A DNA stretch of 54,988 nt from positions 1 through 54,988 of the forward strand of contig JANYKI010000023.1 of the NCBI GenBank assembly GCA_025361645.1. Reading direction: 5' to 3'. Made by a program: the position numbers and the translations under genes. The stretch comes from Methanothrix sp. Lineage in GTDB: Archaea; Halobacteriota; Methanosarcinia; Methanotrichales; Methanotrichaceae. Shown here one piece after another: positions 1 through 9,657 of the stretch (its first letter is position 1; each line of letters begins with the position of its first letter). The notes under the pieces were generated by a model. It made no database searches, had not been told where the DNA came from, and saw only the letters and a program-made list of their open reading frames with translations.

Positions 1-1
1 G

Positions 2-814
2 AGCTGTCCCGAGGCGATTTCCTGCGCGCTGCAGACTGTGGAGTACGCCAAGGATCATGGCCTGATTGTGCGCTTCTCAGCCGAAGATGCCACACGCACC
101 GACTTTGAGATTTTGAAGAAGCTTTACAAGAAGGCAGAGGAATACCATGCCGATTACATCAGCGTTGCTGACACCGTGGGGATCATGAATCCGCGCACGA
201 CATATTACATGATAAGCGAGCTGAAAAAAGTTGTAAATATCCCTATCTGCATGCACTGCCATGACGACTTGGGAATGGCCCTGGCCAATACCCTGGCCGG
301 AGCGGAAGCAGGGGCCAAGCAGCTGCACACTACGGTAAACGGCATTGGTGAACGGAGCGGCAACACGCCTTTAGAAGAGCTGCTGGTAACTTTACGGCTG
401 CATTACGACCTGGGGGGTTACGATCTGACCAAGATGAAAGACCTCTCCAAGCTGGTGGAGACCTACTCAGAGGTTCCCGTGGCCAGGAATAAAGCCGTCG
501 TGGGCAGCAATGCCTTTGCCCATGAGTCGGGAATTCATGTGGCAGCCGTCTTGGAAGAGCCCAGGACCTATGAGCTCTACTCTCCGGAAATGGTTGGTGC
601 CGCCCGGCATATCATCATAGGCAAGCACACCGGAGCCAAGGCACTCAAATATATCACGCAGAGAATGGGCTACTACTTAAAGGACAAGGAGCTTGGGGAC
701 CTATCGGAACGGGTGAAGCTGTGCAGCGAGTTCAAGCATCCCATAAACTGCGAGGAGCTTAGGAAGTTGATATTGAACATGGAGAATATCGAGGTTATTT
801 ATCCGGGGCCTTGA
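2..814 (+). CDS. aksA: homocitrate synthase / 2-isopropylmalate synthase family, 3' part (5' end outside window)
   Basis: This is the C-terminal part of a DRE-TIM-metallolyase acyltransferase that condenses acetyl-CoA with a 2-oxo acid. The reading frame is open from the first bases of the window, so the start lies upstream. Visible motifs are the barrel segment FSAEDATRTD, the metal-binding MHCHDD and the GERSGNTPLEE segment, followed by HESGIHVAAV and GKHTGAKAL. The linker and the short C-terminal end (about 60 residues past HESGIH) fit AksA/NifV-type homocitrate synthases; LeuA proteins usually carry a longer regulatory domain. In methanogens AksA starts the 2-oxosuberate pathway to coenzyme B, and a homoaconitase-like gene lies at 41.5 kb. 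LeuA or CimA function cannot be excluded from a fragment. Confidence 0.8.
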   Translation, partial: SCPEAISCALQTVEYAKDHGLIVRFSAEDATRTDFEILKKLYKKAEEYHADYISVADTVGIMNPRTTYYMISELKKVVNIPICMHCHDDLGMALANTLAGAEAGAKQLHTTVNGIGERSGNTPLEELLVTLRLHYDLGGYDLTKMKDLSKLVETYSEVPVARNKAVVGSNAFAHESGIHVAAVLEEPRTYELYSPEMVGAARHIIIGKHTGAKALKYITQRMGYYLKDKELGDLSERVKLCSEFKHPINCEELRKLILNMENIEVIYPGP

Positions 815-879
815 GCGAAGGGATTAAAACTCTTGGCTAGATGCTCACTTGCTTTGAGGAAAGAAAGGATCATGCTCTG

Positions 880-1878
880 ATGTATGAGAATAGGACTAAT
901 ATAATTGCAACCGTAGTGGCTGCATTTATAATATCTTTTATTATTAATGCAATATTATTACACGTGCTTATTGGGCCTTATTTAAATGAAACCAATAGGG
1001 TCGTAAACATATTCAATCTTTATCGTAATTTAGAGAACTTCCCACAAGAAAAAATATTTTTTGTCGGAAGCAGTCAGATCGAAGCTGGCATTGATAGCAA
1101 CCTTATTGAAAAAAATGAAAACAAAATAGGTGCCGGCTTAAGAGCTCAGGTCTATAACCTTGGATATCCAGGAGATACTCCTTTAAGGAGGCTGACCGAG
1201 GTTGCCCGGCTGATTGAGTGCCATCCACGACTGGTCGTTATCGGGTTGACATATTATGCCATCAATGATACATCTTTCAATATTTCTGCGGACGATCTAG
1301 CCCTTGTCTCGGGGGATATACAGCTTGATGATTATTCGAGATCGCTCTTCTCTGCCGAAGAAATCGGTCTAATCGATATGAGCCCGTTATACTTAAAATT
1401 CTATCAGAGAAAGTTCATTATCCCTAGCCTTTTGAATATGCTGCGGGAAAGCGAAACCCCTGAACGTGAAGCAGCTAAAAATTTCAAGGCCTTGCCCATG
1501 AACAGTGAAAATCTTACTTATGAGTTACTCCTCATTCGGCTGAATAACTCTCGTGATTTGCTGGATAAATATGCGGTCGGCCCGGGGGAGAATACGCAAA
1601 AAGTGGCTCTGAATTACACAATTCATCTCTTGCATTCACAAGGATTTTCCGTCGCGATAATCAATATGCCACTTAATCCCGTCCTCTCCGGAAAGATCTC
1701 AGAAGACACCCGTCGCAATTATTTCTCATACTTGAACTCCACACATTCAAATTATTATGATTACGAGCGCCGCTATCCTTCCCAGTGCTTTAGCGACCTG
1801 ACTCACCTGAACTTCCTTGGACGAAAAGAGTTTTCCGAAGATATGGCAAGAATAATCAACGAGAGCGCAGCTTTATGA
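880..1878 (+). CDS. membrane-anchored SGNH-like protein, partner of MBOAT acyltransferase
   Basis: About 332 residues with one N-terminal hydrophobic segment (roughly residues 9-32) and an extracytoplasmic domain. FFVGSSQIEAGID resembles block I of SGNH/GDSL hydrolases (nucleophile Ser in GSSQ), and SDLTHLNFLG near the end matches the D-x-x-H block V. The next gene overlaps it by 4 bp and encodes an MBOAT acyltransferase, the usual arrangement of polysaccharide O-acetylation pairs such as AlgI with AlgJ/X. I infer it moves acetyl groups onto a surface glycan. An in-frame ATG lies at 841, but the ATG at 880 is preferred because AAAGGAT sits 9 bases upstream and the extra 13 residues are polar and family-atypical. 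The surface substrate is unknown. Confidence 0.72.
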   Translation: MYENRTNIIATVVAAFIISFIINAILLHVLIGPYLNETNRVVNIFNLYRNLENFPQEKIFFVGSSQIEAGIDSNLIEKNENKIGAGLRAQVYNLGYPGDTPLRRLTEVARLIECHPRLVVIGLTYYAINDTSFNISADDLALVSGDIQLDDYSRSLFSAEEIGLIDMSPLYLKFYQRKFIIPSLLNMLRESETPEREAAKNFKALPMNSENLTYELLLIRLNNSRDLLDKYAVGPGENTQKVALNYTIHLLHSQGFSVAIINMPLNPVLSGKISEDTRRNYFSYLNSTHSNYYDYERRYPSQCFSDLTHLNFLGRKEFSEDMARIINESAAL

Positions 1879-3356
1879 TCTTCAATAGCCTACAATATCT
1901 GATTTTCTTCACTGCGGTCCTATTGATAACCGTTCTCATTAAGCTTCGCCAAAATCAAGTGGCATTTCTGTTTATGGCCAGTTGCGTCTTTTATTTTCTC
2001 TCCAGCAGCTATCTCATTTTATGCCTGTTCTTCGTTTCCCTGATAACGTATTATGCAGGCCAGGCCATTTATCGAGAACAAGCTTTTGCATGGCGAAGAT
2101 TTTATCTTGCTTTATCCATCATTTGTGCTCTCGGACAACTGGGACTGTTCAAGTATTCTGGTCATTGGGATCGCATTTTGTTTGGCTTCTTAGGTCCTGA
2201 ATTCGACATTATTCATAAGGGAATTATCCTTGACGCATCCGGCCTGCTGCTACCCCTCGGTATATCCTTTTACACCTTTCAAAGCCTAAGTTATGTCTTC
2301 GACATTTATCGAGGCCGGCTCAAGCCCACTTCTTCCCTACTGGAATATATTTTGTTTGTCGCGTTCTTTCCTCAGATAACCTCCGGGCCGATCGTCAGAG
2401 CCAAGGACTTCCTGCATCAGATGGGAGCGATGCCGCGCCTGGGCGTCTCTGCTCCAGATCTGAAATATGGGATAACCCTTATCGGGATAGGTTTGCTTAA
2501 GAAAATGGTAATAGCCGATAATCTCGCTCAGTTAGTAGATCCTGTCTTCTCGCATCCTACAAATTTCAATTCCTTGCGCATTATCCTGGCCACGGTAACC
2601 TTCGGCATCCAGCTCTACTGTGACTTCTCAGGGTACAGCGACATTGCCATAGGCAGCGTCAGGATATTGGGGCTAAGATACCCTACCAACTTCAACAATC
2701 CATACCTTGCACTTAATCCTAGCGATTTCTGGCATCGATGGCATATTTCCCTTTCTTGTTTTCTCAGAGATTATCTTTATATACCGCTGGGCGGGAACCG
2801 GGCCGGCATTCTGCATACTCACCTAAATCTCCTCCTAACGATGACCATTTGCGGCCTGTGGCATGGATCCTCCTGGAATTTTCTTATCTGGGGAATTTAT
2901 CATGGAGCCCTCCTATCTGCTCAGAGACTCCTCTTCCAGGACTTATCGCTGATCAAGGGGTTGGAGAAAATTGTGAAAATGCGATTTTGCATTGCCCTGG
3001 AAGTTTTGATAACTCAGTACTTAGTCTTTTTAGGTTGGCTTATTTTCCGGGTCAAAGACTTAAATGATCTGGTTTATTGCCTGGACAAGTTCATCTTTTG
3101 GGATTTTCTCACCCGATTGCAGTATCAGAGCCTGGTCTATGGATTTTTGAAGGAGGCGGTTCTTTTCCTCCTTCCCCTGGGTCTGTATATTATTTTAATA
3201 ATATTCTATAGAGACGAATTTTGCCGCAAGGACTGGATAGGTATACTCAGTTCTCTTGACCTTAAGTACTGGCTGATCTATCTGATGGCCATCATTCTTG
3301 CATTAATCTGGTTTTCACCAAGCAGCAGCACAAATTATATATATTCTGCATTTTGA
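1875..3356 (+). CDS. MBOAT family O-acyltransferase (AlgI-like)
   Basis: A 493-residue polytopic membrane protein of the membrane-bound O-acyltransferase family. Family signatures are present: the LPLGISFYTFQSLSY segment near residue 125, SDFWHRWHISLS followed by FLRDYLYIPLGGNR, and the catalytic His in CGLWHGSSWNF. These proteins pass acetyl groups across the membrane to an extracytoplasmic acceptor or partner. The start ATG overlaps the stop of the SGNH-like gene (ATGA), which suggests translational coupling. The following glycosyltransferases, flippase and amino-sugar genes suggest acetylation of a surface or exopolysaccharide glycan. Length is typical for AlgI/PatA-type members. Confidence 0.88.
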   Translation: MIFNSLQYLIFFTAVLLITVLIKLRQNQVAFLFMASCVFYFLSSSYLILCLFFVSLITYYAGQAIYREQAFAWRRFYLALSIICALGQLGLFKYSGHWDRILFGFLGPEFDIIHKGIILDASGLLLPLGISFYTFQSLSYVFDIYRGRLKPTSSLLEYILFVAFFPQITSGPIVRAKDFLHQMGAMPRLGVSAPDLKYGITLIGIGLLKKMVIADNLAQLVDPVFSHPTNFNSLRIILATVTFGIQLYCDFSGYSDIAIGSVRILGLRYPTNFNNPYLALNPSDFWHRWHISLSCFLRDYLYIPLGGNRAGILHTHLNLLLTMTICGLWHGSSWNFLIWGIYHGALLSAQRLLFQDLSLIKGLEKIVKMRFCIALEVLITQYLVFLGWLIFRVKDLNDLVYCLDKFIFWDFLTRLQYQSLVYGFLKEAVLFLLPLGLYIILIIFYRDEFCRKDWIGILSSLDLKYWLIYLMAIILALIWFSPSSSTNYIYSAF

Positions 3357-3383
3357 TTAATGATATTTGTTCCTTCAATTTGC

Positions 3384-4880
3384 TCACCTCTTTCTTGAAG
3401 AGCAGATAGTTGAAATTAATAGATTTATATCTTCCTTTTTTAGAATTATTCCAAATACCAGGACGGTATATATGATCAGAATAACAAAACCAAGTAAGTA
3501 CTGATTGAAAAATTGTATCCCTACTATAAATGTCAAGGATCCTAAAAGAGCAGCAATAATCACCACTGCTAACCATCTAATATCCATTTTTATCGAGAGT
3601 GTTCGAATGGTCATAAGGCCGAATATAAGCGTCATGAGGATTAAAGATGTGCAAGTTGCGATGGCTGCACCAGCTATGCCGAATTTTGGTATAAGTACAA
3701 TGTTTAATATTACATTTGCTCCAGCACTTATTCCCGCAGCTTTTAGGCTCAGGTCTGGGCGGTTAATTCCAGCCAGCGAGCCCCCTATGGATGTGCAGGC
3801 AACTCCAAAAACCACTGTTCCTAGCAGCAATATCTGTAACGGTAAGGCCGATTGCTGGAATCCTTGGCCGTATATCCTGGAAACTATATCCTCCGCAAAG
3901 AAGCCAATTGCAAGACCTGCGGGCATAAGGGCGAGGGCAGAGTATCTCAGGCTTTTATCCAGCATCTTCTGCAGTCCAGGTATGTCCTTTTGGGTCCAGT
4001 ATTCGGATGTGGCCGGATAAGAAACGGTTTGAATCGCCTGGGGAACAACCAAAAAGAACTTACTAAGACCCGTCGCTGCTGAGTAGTATCCAACATTAGT
4101 GGCAGTTAGGAAATAGCCCAAGAATGCAACATCTGCCTGGAGGTTGATCATATTTATTAAATTTGCGCCAAACATCTGTGATCCGAAAGTGAGTAGCTTT
4201 TTTGTTGTTTCCAAATATCCATCCAGGATCAAATGAAAATATCCCCTGCAACTATAGATCAAGTAAGCAGACATGACAATTGAAGAAATCACAATGCTGA
4301 TTATAGCGCCCGAAACACCGAAATCGCGATAAATTAAAATCACAGTAGATACAGTCATTAGCACTTGCTGGAGAATCAAAGCTATGGCGTATCTCTTCAT
4401 CTTACGTAGCCCGTTCAATGTGCCATATAATATCGAATTGACCAGAATAAAGGGAAATACCGGAGAAAGCAACATTAATTGGCTTTTCATCTCCGGAGTT
4501 CTAAACAGGTCTGCAACCGTTTGAGATAACAGATATATTATTAGACTCATTATGACTCCTGCGATCAGGGACGTAATAATAGCCGAGGAGACAATCTTAT
4601 TCAAATTCACTTCATCATCTTTGTACTCTGCCACAAACTTAATCACGGCAACCGCGATTCCCAACGCACCCACCATGGTGGCAACTCCATAAAAAGTATA
4701 GGTCAGTCTATAGACTCCCAAGTCATATGCACCGAGATGCCTTGCCAAAATTATGGATATCACGAAAACTAGAAGCATATTGATTATTGATGCGATAAAT
4801 GTATGACTTACATCTAACGCAAACTTCTTTGCTTCCTGCATATGGCTATTTTGGAAAGCCCGATATAAAAGGCTCACCAT
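3384..4880 (-). CDS. polysaccharide/lipid-linked oligosaccharide flippase (Wzx-type, MOP superfamily)
   Basis: A 498-residue, highly hydrophobic protein with about 12-14 membrane spans. The N-terminal HTFIASIINMLLVFVISIILAR and the GVYRLTYTFYGVATMVGALG segment are typical of the polysaccharide transporter (PST/Wzx) branch of the MOP superfamily; the middle has paired helices with small-residue packing. Members flip lipid-linked glycans to the outer face of the membrane. It is divergently oriented from and tail-to-tail with the MBOAT gene (27 bp gap) and is followed downstream, after its upstream neighbour on the same strand, by sugar-transferase genes. Substrate specificity cannot be read from sequence. 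Confidence 0.85.
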   Translation of the reverse strand: MVSLLYRAFQNSHMQEAKKFALDVSHTFIASIINMLLVFVISIILARHLGAYDLGVYRLTYTFYGVATMVGALGIAVAVIKFVAEYKDDEVNLNKIVSSAIITSLIAGVIMSLIIYLLSQTVADLFRTPEMKSQLMLLSPVFPFILVNSILYGTLNGLRKMKRYAIALILQQVLMTVSTVILIYRDFGVSGAIISIVISSIVMSAYLIYSCRGYFHLILDGYLETTKKLLTFGSQMFGANLINMINLQADVAFLGYFLTATNVGYYSAATGLSKFFLVVPQAIQTVSYPATSEYWTQKDIPGLQKMLDKSLRYSALALMPAGLAIGFFAEDIVSRIYGQGFQQSALPLQILLLGTVVFGVACTSIGGSLAGINRPDLSLKAAGISAGANVILNIVLIPKFGIAGAAIATCTSLILMTLIFGLMTIRTLSIKMDIRWLAVVIIAALLGSLTFIVGIQFFNQYLLGFVILIIYTVLVFGIILKKEDINLLISTICSSRKR

Positions 4881-4910
4881 TTGCGCGTCTTGTACCTAAA
4901 AATATCGATA

Positions 4911-6029
4911 TTATAGGGACTTCAATGCTTCGTGAACTGTTTTTGCCCTCTCTTTCCAGGTATGATGCGGCCTGATTTTAATAAGTTCCTCGGACAGCTT
5001 TTCTCGGATATCTGGATTTAAGATCAGCATTTCCGCTTTTTTTTCTAGATCTAGAGCATCATAATTCACATATATTATGCCGCCGTCCTTGCCTATTTCC
5101 AGAAGGGATTCGCATTTCGTGCAGAGGATGGGCTTAGCAGTTCCTATGTACTCAAAGAGCTTTGTGGGAGAGCTGAAATTCATGTAGCTCTCTCTTGGGT
5201 CGTAAGGCATAACGAAAAGATCGACATCGTCCAGAGCTTCGGGCAGGTCTTTCCTGGGAATCTGCTTTCTGACGATGAAATCACTCCTTTCGATGGACTC
5301 TTTAAGCTCCGAAGTAATGCTTTCCCCATAAGAACCAAAGAGATACAGCTTCACGTAGGGATATTTCTTATGCAATTCTTCGCAGGCTTTGAAGAGTATT
5401 TCTATGCCACGGTTCTTCGTCAGCCCTCCCAGGTAGCAGATGTTGAATCTATTCTGAATACTATTATACCTATTAGGATATACTTCCCCGAGGGTTTCTT
5501 CATAAGCGTTAGGCACAAAAGCAATTTGTTTATTTTGATCTATTTTATATTTTGTTTTCAGATAGTTCCACATGGGCCGGTTTAAGGCCAGAATTAAAGC
5601 GGCTTTTCTAAAGTAATAGCTTTCTTGTTCCCTACTTAGTGTGGATTTTCCGGTGCCTATTACCTGTGCTTGTTCAACGGTATCGTGAATGTCCAAAACA
5701 GTGTCCAATTGGAGAAACTTACACAAATGAAATAGGCCCCTGTTTTGCATCGTAGTTAAAGAGTGAGGATAGGCAAAAAAAACCACGGGCCTGTCCACGA
5801 TCAATGATGCTGCGGTCCGAAAAGCTACGATTGTCTTTATTAAATTATTATATATTAATGGTATCAAATTTTTGCCGAGCATTTGCTTGAAACTTATGGA
5901 TTTAACCTCCAAATCAGGAAAAACCCCAATTCCATTGAGCAGATAATGTATTCTGGTATATGTGGCAGATACATTAGTATCCAAACCATCCAGTATCTTT
6001 CCGTTCACCACAGCAAAAAGCTTGATCAC
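4911..6029 (-). CDS. GT-B glycosyltransferase (family 4-like)
   Basis: About 372 residues with two Rossmann-like halves. The C-terminal half carries the nucleotide-sugar part: FNICYLGGLTKNRGIEIL, then VDLFVMPYDPRESYMNFSSP and the TKLFEYIGTAKPILCT segment, where the Glu of KLFEYI is the usual E of the EX7E-like motif. No signal peptide or membrane span; it probably acts on the cytoplasmic face on a lipid-linked acceptor. The frame is open from a TTG at 6062, but the GTG at 6029 is preferred because a GGGAGGCG Shine-Dalgarno lies 5-6 bases upstream and it begins directly with the first beta strand (VIKLFAVVNG). It lies 30 bp upstream of the flippase on the same strand. Confidence 0.82.
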   Translation of the reverse strand: MIKLFAVVNGKILDGLDTNVSATYTRIHYLLNGIGVFPDLEVKSISFKQMLGKNLIPLIYNNLIKTIVAFRTAASLIVDRPVVFFAYPHSLTTMQNRGLFHLCKFLQLDTVLDIHDTVEQAQVIGTGKSTLSREQESYYFRKAALILALNRPMWNYLKTKYKIDQNKQIAFVPNAYEETLGEVYPNRYNSIQNRFNICYLGGLTKNRGIEILFKACEELHKKYPYVKLYLFGSYGESITSELKESIERSDFIVRKQIPRKDLPEALDDVDLFVMPYDPRESYMNFSSPTKLFEYIGTAKPILCTKCESLLEIGKDGGIIYVNYDALDLEKKAEMLILNPDIREKLSEELIKIRPHHTWKERAKTVHEALKSL

Positions 6030-6217
6030 CCGTTCGCCTCCCTCTCGCTTTCCTCTGATCAAAAAATGTCGCTATGCTGAATAAATTGCCGGTTTAAAAA
6101 ACGGCCAAGCATTCTTTATCTCCGGTAGACCGCCATTGCGATAAAGTATATATAAAGCTATGCAGTGAAGCAAAACGTTATGAGCAATCCAGTTAATTTG
6201 AGATAAAAGTGATTCCC

Positions 6218-7177
6218 ATGGACTCTATATTGCATATCGGCTCTATTGCTGGAGTGCCCCAGGAGCTTTGCGCGGCCCAAAGACGGCTAGGCCAAAGAAG
6301 CGATGTCCTGTCGTTTGAGTTCTATGATTTCGGATACCGGACTGATTTTCACTATCCAATAAAGCTGGATTACTCATCGCGTCGCTCAATTTACCTTTCA
6401 AACCCAGTTAATTTGCTGCGAAAAATGCCCCTGCTTCTGCCCATAGCCCGGGATTACGACCTGCTTCATTTTCACTATTCCTCCGGGCTGCCTTTTGGGC
6501 TCGATTTTCCTTTGTGGAGGCTGCTTAATAAAAAGGTGGTAATGCACCATCATGGCACGGATATCAGGCATAAGAGAGAGCACTGGCTTTATACCAGTTT
6601 TTCCCAGCGAATCTTCGTTTCCACTCCTGATCTTTTAGAGTGGTCCAGGGATGCGATATGGGTACCAAATCCCCTGGATCTTGAAATGTACCCGTATGTA
6701 GGAGTAAAAAACCAGCCGTCAAATGAGAAGGATTCGATCAAGATATTGCATGCACCCAGCAGAAGACGCCTGAAGGGGACGGAGCATGTATTAAGCGCCA
6801 TTAAAAAATTAAAAAATGAAGGCTATAACATCGAGCTGATTTTGGTCGAGAACACCCCTCACAAAGATGCCATCAAATATTATATGAGCGCCGATATAGT
6901 TATTGACCAATTGCTAATCGGGTGGTATGGCATGCTGGCACAGGAGTGTATGGCTCTAGGCAAGCCGGTCTGCGTTTATTTGAGGGAAGATCTGCAAGGA
7001 TATATGCATTCTCAGCCCATGCTGAATACCACAGTCGATAATCTCTTGAAGAACCTGCGAATGCTCATAGAAGACCCGATTCTTCGCGAGGAAATGGGGA
7101 AACGAGGCCGGCGTTATGTGCAGGAAGTTCATAGCTCAGACAGAATCGCACGCAAATTGATGGACCTCTATCCATGA
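6218..7177 (+). CDS. GT-B glycosyltransferase
   Basis: About 319 residues. The N-terminal half contains DYDLLHFHYSSGLP and KKVVMHHHGTDIRH, as in GT4-type enzymes. The C-terminal half contains IKILHAPSRRRLKGTEHVL and the nucleotide-binding segment GWYGMLAQECMALGKPV, with the conserved Glu in QECMA. It most likely transfers a sugar from an activated donor to the glycan made at this locus. A GTG at 6209 is in frame, but the ATG at 6218 gives a more usual N-terminus. It converges with the next glycosyltransferase and overlaps it by 10 bp at the 3' end. Confidence 0.8.
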   Translation: MDSILHIGSIAGVPQELCAAQRRLGQRSDVLSFEFYDFGYRTDFHYPIKLDYSSRRSIYLSNPVNLLRKMPLLLPIARDYDLLHFHYSSGLPFGLDFPLWRLLNKKVVMHHHGTDIRHKREHWLYTSFSQRIFVSTPDLLEWSRDAIWVPNPLDLEMYPYVGVKNQPSNEKDSIKILHAPSRRRLKGTEHVLSAIKKLKNEGYNIELILVENTPHKDAIKYYMSADIVIDQLLIGWYGMLAQECMALGKPVCVYLREDLQGYMHSQPMLNTTVDNLLKNLRMLIEDPILREEMGKRGRRYVQEVHSSDRIARKLMDLYP

Positions 7178-8301
7178 GTCTTTGATGCCTCATTTAAGAC
7201 GTTTTCGTAGCTATGGGCAATCTCTCTCCAATCGTACTTCAAAGCCAGGGAACGGTGTCTCTTCTCGTCGTTTCCTGCTGCCAAGACGTTCTTTACCTGC
7301 ATAATGAAGCTCTCCACATCATCGTAGTAGTATATCTCGTCGCCGAGCAGCCGCTCCAGAGAGATCATGCGGCTGGAGAGCACCGGTCGGCCGCAGGCCA
7401 AATAGTTGAAGACCTTTCCCCCGGCTGCGTACTCATTCTTCTTCATCATCTTCAGGGGATTAAGACCTATATCCATAGCAGAAATGTAGCGGGAGAGATC
7501 GGCATACTTTACTGCGCCCGTGAAGACAATCCTATCCAGAACACCTAAGCCATTCGCCATCTTCTTTATCTCGTCTCCATAATCGGTAAAAAGCCCCGGC
7601 CCCACAACGAGCAACGTTGCATCAATGCGTGGCAAGGCCGCCACCACCGTCTCCAGATCCACCCAGTGCTCGAGTGAGCCCACGTAGCCTAGAACCACAC
7701 CCTTCAGGCCCAGAGATTTCTTGGCTTCTAGCATTGAAAGTGGCAAAAGAAGCTTTGTATCCACGCCATTGGGAATCACCGTTATGTCTTTTACACCCAG
7801 GTCCTGCAGAAATTCCGAAAGCTCACGGGTAACTGTAATTACGGAATGGGCCGTGCGAAGATTGTATTTGGTGATGAGGCTTACCACTTGCTTTACGATC
7901 TCACCTAAGGCAGATCCAGGATAATAAATCGATGCCGACTCCTCCAGGTGATCCAGATAGTCGAATACGACTGGCGAGTGCGCGAAGTTTGCGGCAAAGG
8001 ATGGCAAAATATTGGTGGAGAGGATGACGTCTATGTCCAGCTTCTTCACAATGCTCCCAATCTTCCACAAGTGGTATGGGAAATTCAAGAGGTAATAGAG
8101 GGAAGGGTCCTCGACATTTATCCAGCTCGCTTCCACCAGCCGGCATTTTGTTTCCCTTGCCGGCAGTTTGGAAAACCTCTTCAGGCCGAAATGCAGTACA
8201 TACACATCGTGTTTCTCTGCTAAAATATCGAAGATGAAGTTGAGCCGATTGGGAACAGGATGCCTGATCCAGTCGGTGGTGGGTATTACCAGTATTCTCA
8301 T
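7168..8301 (-). CDS. GT-B glycosyltransferase (group 1)
   Basis: 377 residues. MRILVIPTTDWIRHPVPNR at the N-terminus is a Rossmann strand with a glycine-poor loop as in glycosyltransferases that use a retaining GT-B fold. Later motifs are VITVTRELSEFL, VIPNGVDTKLLLP, VLGYVGSLEHWVDLETVV, and AAGGKVFNYLACGRPVLSS with the conserved acidic/aromatic pocket. It reads toward the previous glycosyltransferase and diverges from the sugar nucleotidylyltransferase gene at 8449; the 147 bp between them must hold both promoters. Donor and acceptor are unknown. Confidence 0.84.
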   Translation of the reverse strand: MRILVIPTTDWIRHPVPNRLNFIFDILAEKHDVYVLHFGLKRFSKLPARETKCRLVEASWINVEDPSLYYLLNFPYHLWKIGSIVKKLDIDVILSTNILPSFAANFAHSPVVFDYLDHLEESASIYYPGSALGEIVKQVVSLITKYNLRTAHSVITVTRELSEFLQDLGVKDITVIPNGVDTKLLLPLSMLEAKKSLGLKGVVLGYVGSLEHWVDLETVVAALPRIDATLLVVGPGLFTDYGDEIKKMANGLGVLDRIVFTGAVKYADLSRYISAMDIGLNPLKMMKKNEYAAGGKVFNYLACGRPVLSSRMISLERLLGDEIYYYDDVESFIMQVKNVLAAGNDEKRHRSLALKYDWREIAHSYENVLNEASKTHG

Positions 8302-8448
8302 TATCCTGTCGCCCTCGCGAAAGAGTCCTTGCTTTCTGCATCTATAAAAGACTGGGCCTTTGAACCTTAGTATTTCCCATTAGAATTGCGGACCGAAAAG
8401 ATCTAAAGCCAGGCTGAGCTTTATGCACCAGTTCTAGATATCCGGGCT

Positions 8449-9657
8449 GTGATAGATTTGAAGGGTGTAATATTGGCGGCAGGAGAAGGCCGTAGATGCA
8501 GGCCACTTACCCAGACCAGATCCAAGGTCATGCTTCCCGTGGGAAACCGCCCTTTCATGGAGCATGTCATTTCGGCTCTGGCTGCTAACGGCATTCGAGA
8601 TCTCTACATTGTAGTGGGCTATCAGAAAGAAAGGGTCATGGACTATTTCGAGGATGGTCTTGATTTTGGCGTAAAGATCACTTACCTCGAACAAAATGAG
8701 CTTTTGGGGACGGCTCATGCCCTGCGCAAAGCTGAAAGCTATGTGAATGAGGAATTTCTCGTGGTCAACGGAGATAATCTCATAGATGCAAGGGCGGTCA
8801 AGGAGCTGATCTCAGCCATTGGAGAGAACGTGATATTGGCTGCTCTTCGCCGGCATTCCGGAGACTATGGGGTCTTAATGGTAGAACAGGAGAGGGTAAA
8901 GGCAATAATCGAGAAGCCAGGGAGGCCATGTTCCGGAATTCTCAATACGGGAGCCTACAAATTCAGTCCTGCGATCTTTGAAGATCTTCGCCATACTCCC
9001 ATATCGGAGAGGGGATCTTACGAACTGACAGAGACCCTATCTCAGATGATCGCAGAGGGAAAAGAGATCGTACCCCAGATCTGTAAAGGCATATGGTCCG
9101 ATGCCATATTCGCCTGGGATCTTCTCAATGCCAACAACCTGGCTTTGGGCATGAAGGATACAACAATCAAAGGGGAAGTGGAAGAGGGCGTCAGAATCAA
9201 AGGCCCGGTGGAGGTGGGCGAGGGTAGCATTATCCGCTCCGGATCTTATCTGGTGGGCCCGGTCTGTATCGGCGAGGACTGCGACATCGGCCCGTGTGCC
9301 ACCATCCTGCCGTCCACTTCCATAGGTGACTCGGCGAGGATCGGTTCACATTCTGAGATAAGAAACAGCATAATCATGAATGATACCAGGATCGGTTCAG
9401 GAACTATTATTTCCGACTCGGTTATAGGAGCAAGCTGCACTTTGGGAGACCAATTGGTCATCGAGACGGGCACATGTGTGGTCGAGGTGGAGGAAGCCTT
9501 TTTAAGGGCAGAGTTCGGGGCAATATTTGCCGATGATGTGACCGCAGGAAGCAGAGTTCTGGTCAGTCCGGGAACGGTTGTGGGCACGGGTGCGCGCATA
9601 GGCTCGGGAGCCTCAATTCGCGGCTGGATTGAGAGAGAGAGCAGGGTGATTAGCTGA
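8449..9657 (+). CDS. sugar-1-phosphate nucleotidylyltransferase with left-handed beta-helix domain (GlmU-like, acetyltransferase residues not seen)
   Basis: 402 residues. The N-terminal domain has the nucleotidyltransferase signature LAAGEGRRCRPLT, the substrate loops GTAHAL and VVNGDNLID, and YELTETLSQMI. The C-terminal third is a hexapeptide-repeat beta helix (GEGSIIRSG, GEDCDIGPC, GDSARIGSH). It is a paralogue of the GlmU-like gene at 20721, but the HLSYLGD and GAGTVCSN segments of that protein, which carry the acetyltransferase His, Tyr and Asn, are absent here (TRIGSGTIISD and SCTLGDQLV stand in their place). I infer a nucleotidylyltransferase only. The start codon is GTG, and its stop overlaps the glmS start (TGATG), so the two are probably co-translated. 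Confidence 0.8.
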   Translation: MIDLKGVILAAGEGRRCRPLTQTRSKVMLPVGNRPFMEHVISALAANGIRDLYIVVGYQKERVMDYFEDGLDFGVKITYLEQNELLGTAHALRKAESYVNEEFLVVNGDNLIDARAVKELISAIGENVILAALRRHSGDYGVLMVEQERVKAIIEKPGRPCSGILNTGAYKFSPAIFEDLRHTPISERGSYELTETLSQMIAEGKEIVPQICKGIWSDAIFAWDLLNANNLALGMKDTTIKGEVEEGVRIKGPVEVGEGSIIRSGSYLVGPVCIGEDCDIGPCATILPSTSIGDSARIGSHSEIRNSIIMNDTRIGSGTIISDSVIGASCTLGDQLVIETGTCVVEVEEAFLRAEFGAIFADDVTAGSRVLVSPGTVVGTGARIGSGASIRGWIERESRVIS

